A stretch of DNA of 6,629 nt from Candidatus Altarchaeales archaeon A3 (GTDB taxonomy: Archaea > Altiarchaeota > Altiarchaeia > Altiarchaeales > Altiarchaeaceae): the NCBI GenBank assembly GCA_002083985.1, contig MTER01000033.1, positions 1-6,629 on the forward strand, given 5' to 3'. Of this stretch, positions 6,629-6,629 are shown in pieces. The notes below the pieces were generated by a model. The model saw nothing but the letters and a program-made list of their open reading frames with translations. It ran no database searches and was not told the origin of the DNA. A program made the translations under genes and the position numbers. Every line of letters begins with the position of its first letter. Position 1 is the stretch's first letter.

Positions 6629-6629
6629 A

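Larger units (their letters stand above)
6492..6629. other. Operon 3' flank, no clear terminator
   Basis: AT-rich DNA following jetD. I see only weak hairpins: GGTC (6545-6548) with GACC (6556-6559) around a 7-base loop and no T-run directly after it, and the palindrome AAAATATTTT (6576-6585). Neither qualifies as an intrinsic terminator, so where transcription ends is unclear. Confidence 0.5.

Overview
The window holds one complete four-gene operon on the + strand. It encodes a Wadjet (JetABCD / MksFEBG) plasmid-defence system: an SMC-like complex of the MukBEF/MksBEF superfamily with a dedicated Toprim nuclease. The order is jetA/mksF (kleisin), jetB/mksE (dimeric winged-helix subunit), jetC/mksB (SMC-like ATPase) and jetD/mksG (Toprim nuclease). 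Reading frames overlap at all three junctions, so the genes are probably co-transcribed and translationally coupled.

Organism: the DNA is strongly AT-rich, with many AAA (Lys), GAA (Glu) and AAT (Asn) codons. The genes begin at ATG codons preceded by A/T-rich sequence with no Shine-Dalgarno motif. This suits Bacteroidota (Flavobacteriia, Sphingobacteriia, Chitinophagia or relatives), but it is an inference from composition and no marker gene is present.

Layout: 1-382 is a non-coding, AT-rich leader with a short unsupported reading frame, a 10-bp palindrome and several CAACT repeats. 383-1723 is jetA, 1690-2355 jetB, 2348-5674 jetC and 5646-6491 jetD. 6492-6629 is a short tail with no convincing terminator and a possible 3' end of a minus-strand frame running off the window. 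Related ATTxGC...ACTATGCAAC motifs lie just before jetA and just after jetD.

How the genes work together (known for Wadjet, inferred here): JetC dimers hydrolyse ATP and extrude DNA loops, JetA and JetB close and regulate the ring, and JetD cuts small closed circular DNA such as plasmids once extrusion stalls. The set is recognisable but divergent. JetA and JetB look MukF- and MukE-like, JetC has Glu-Glu where Walker B normally has Asp-Glu, its arms are shorter than MukB's, and JetD is about 281 residues, roughly 100 shorter than the JetD proteins I know. It may be an unassigned Wadjet subtype or a Bacteroidota branch of a known one.
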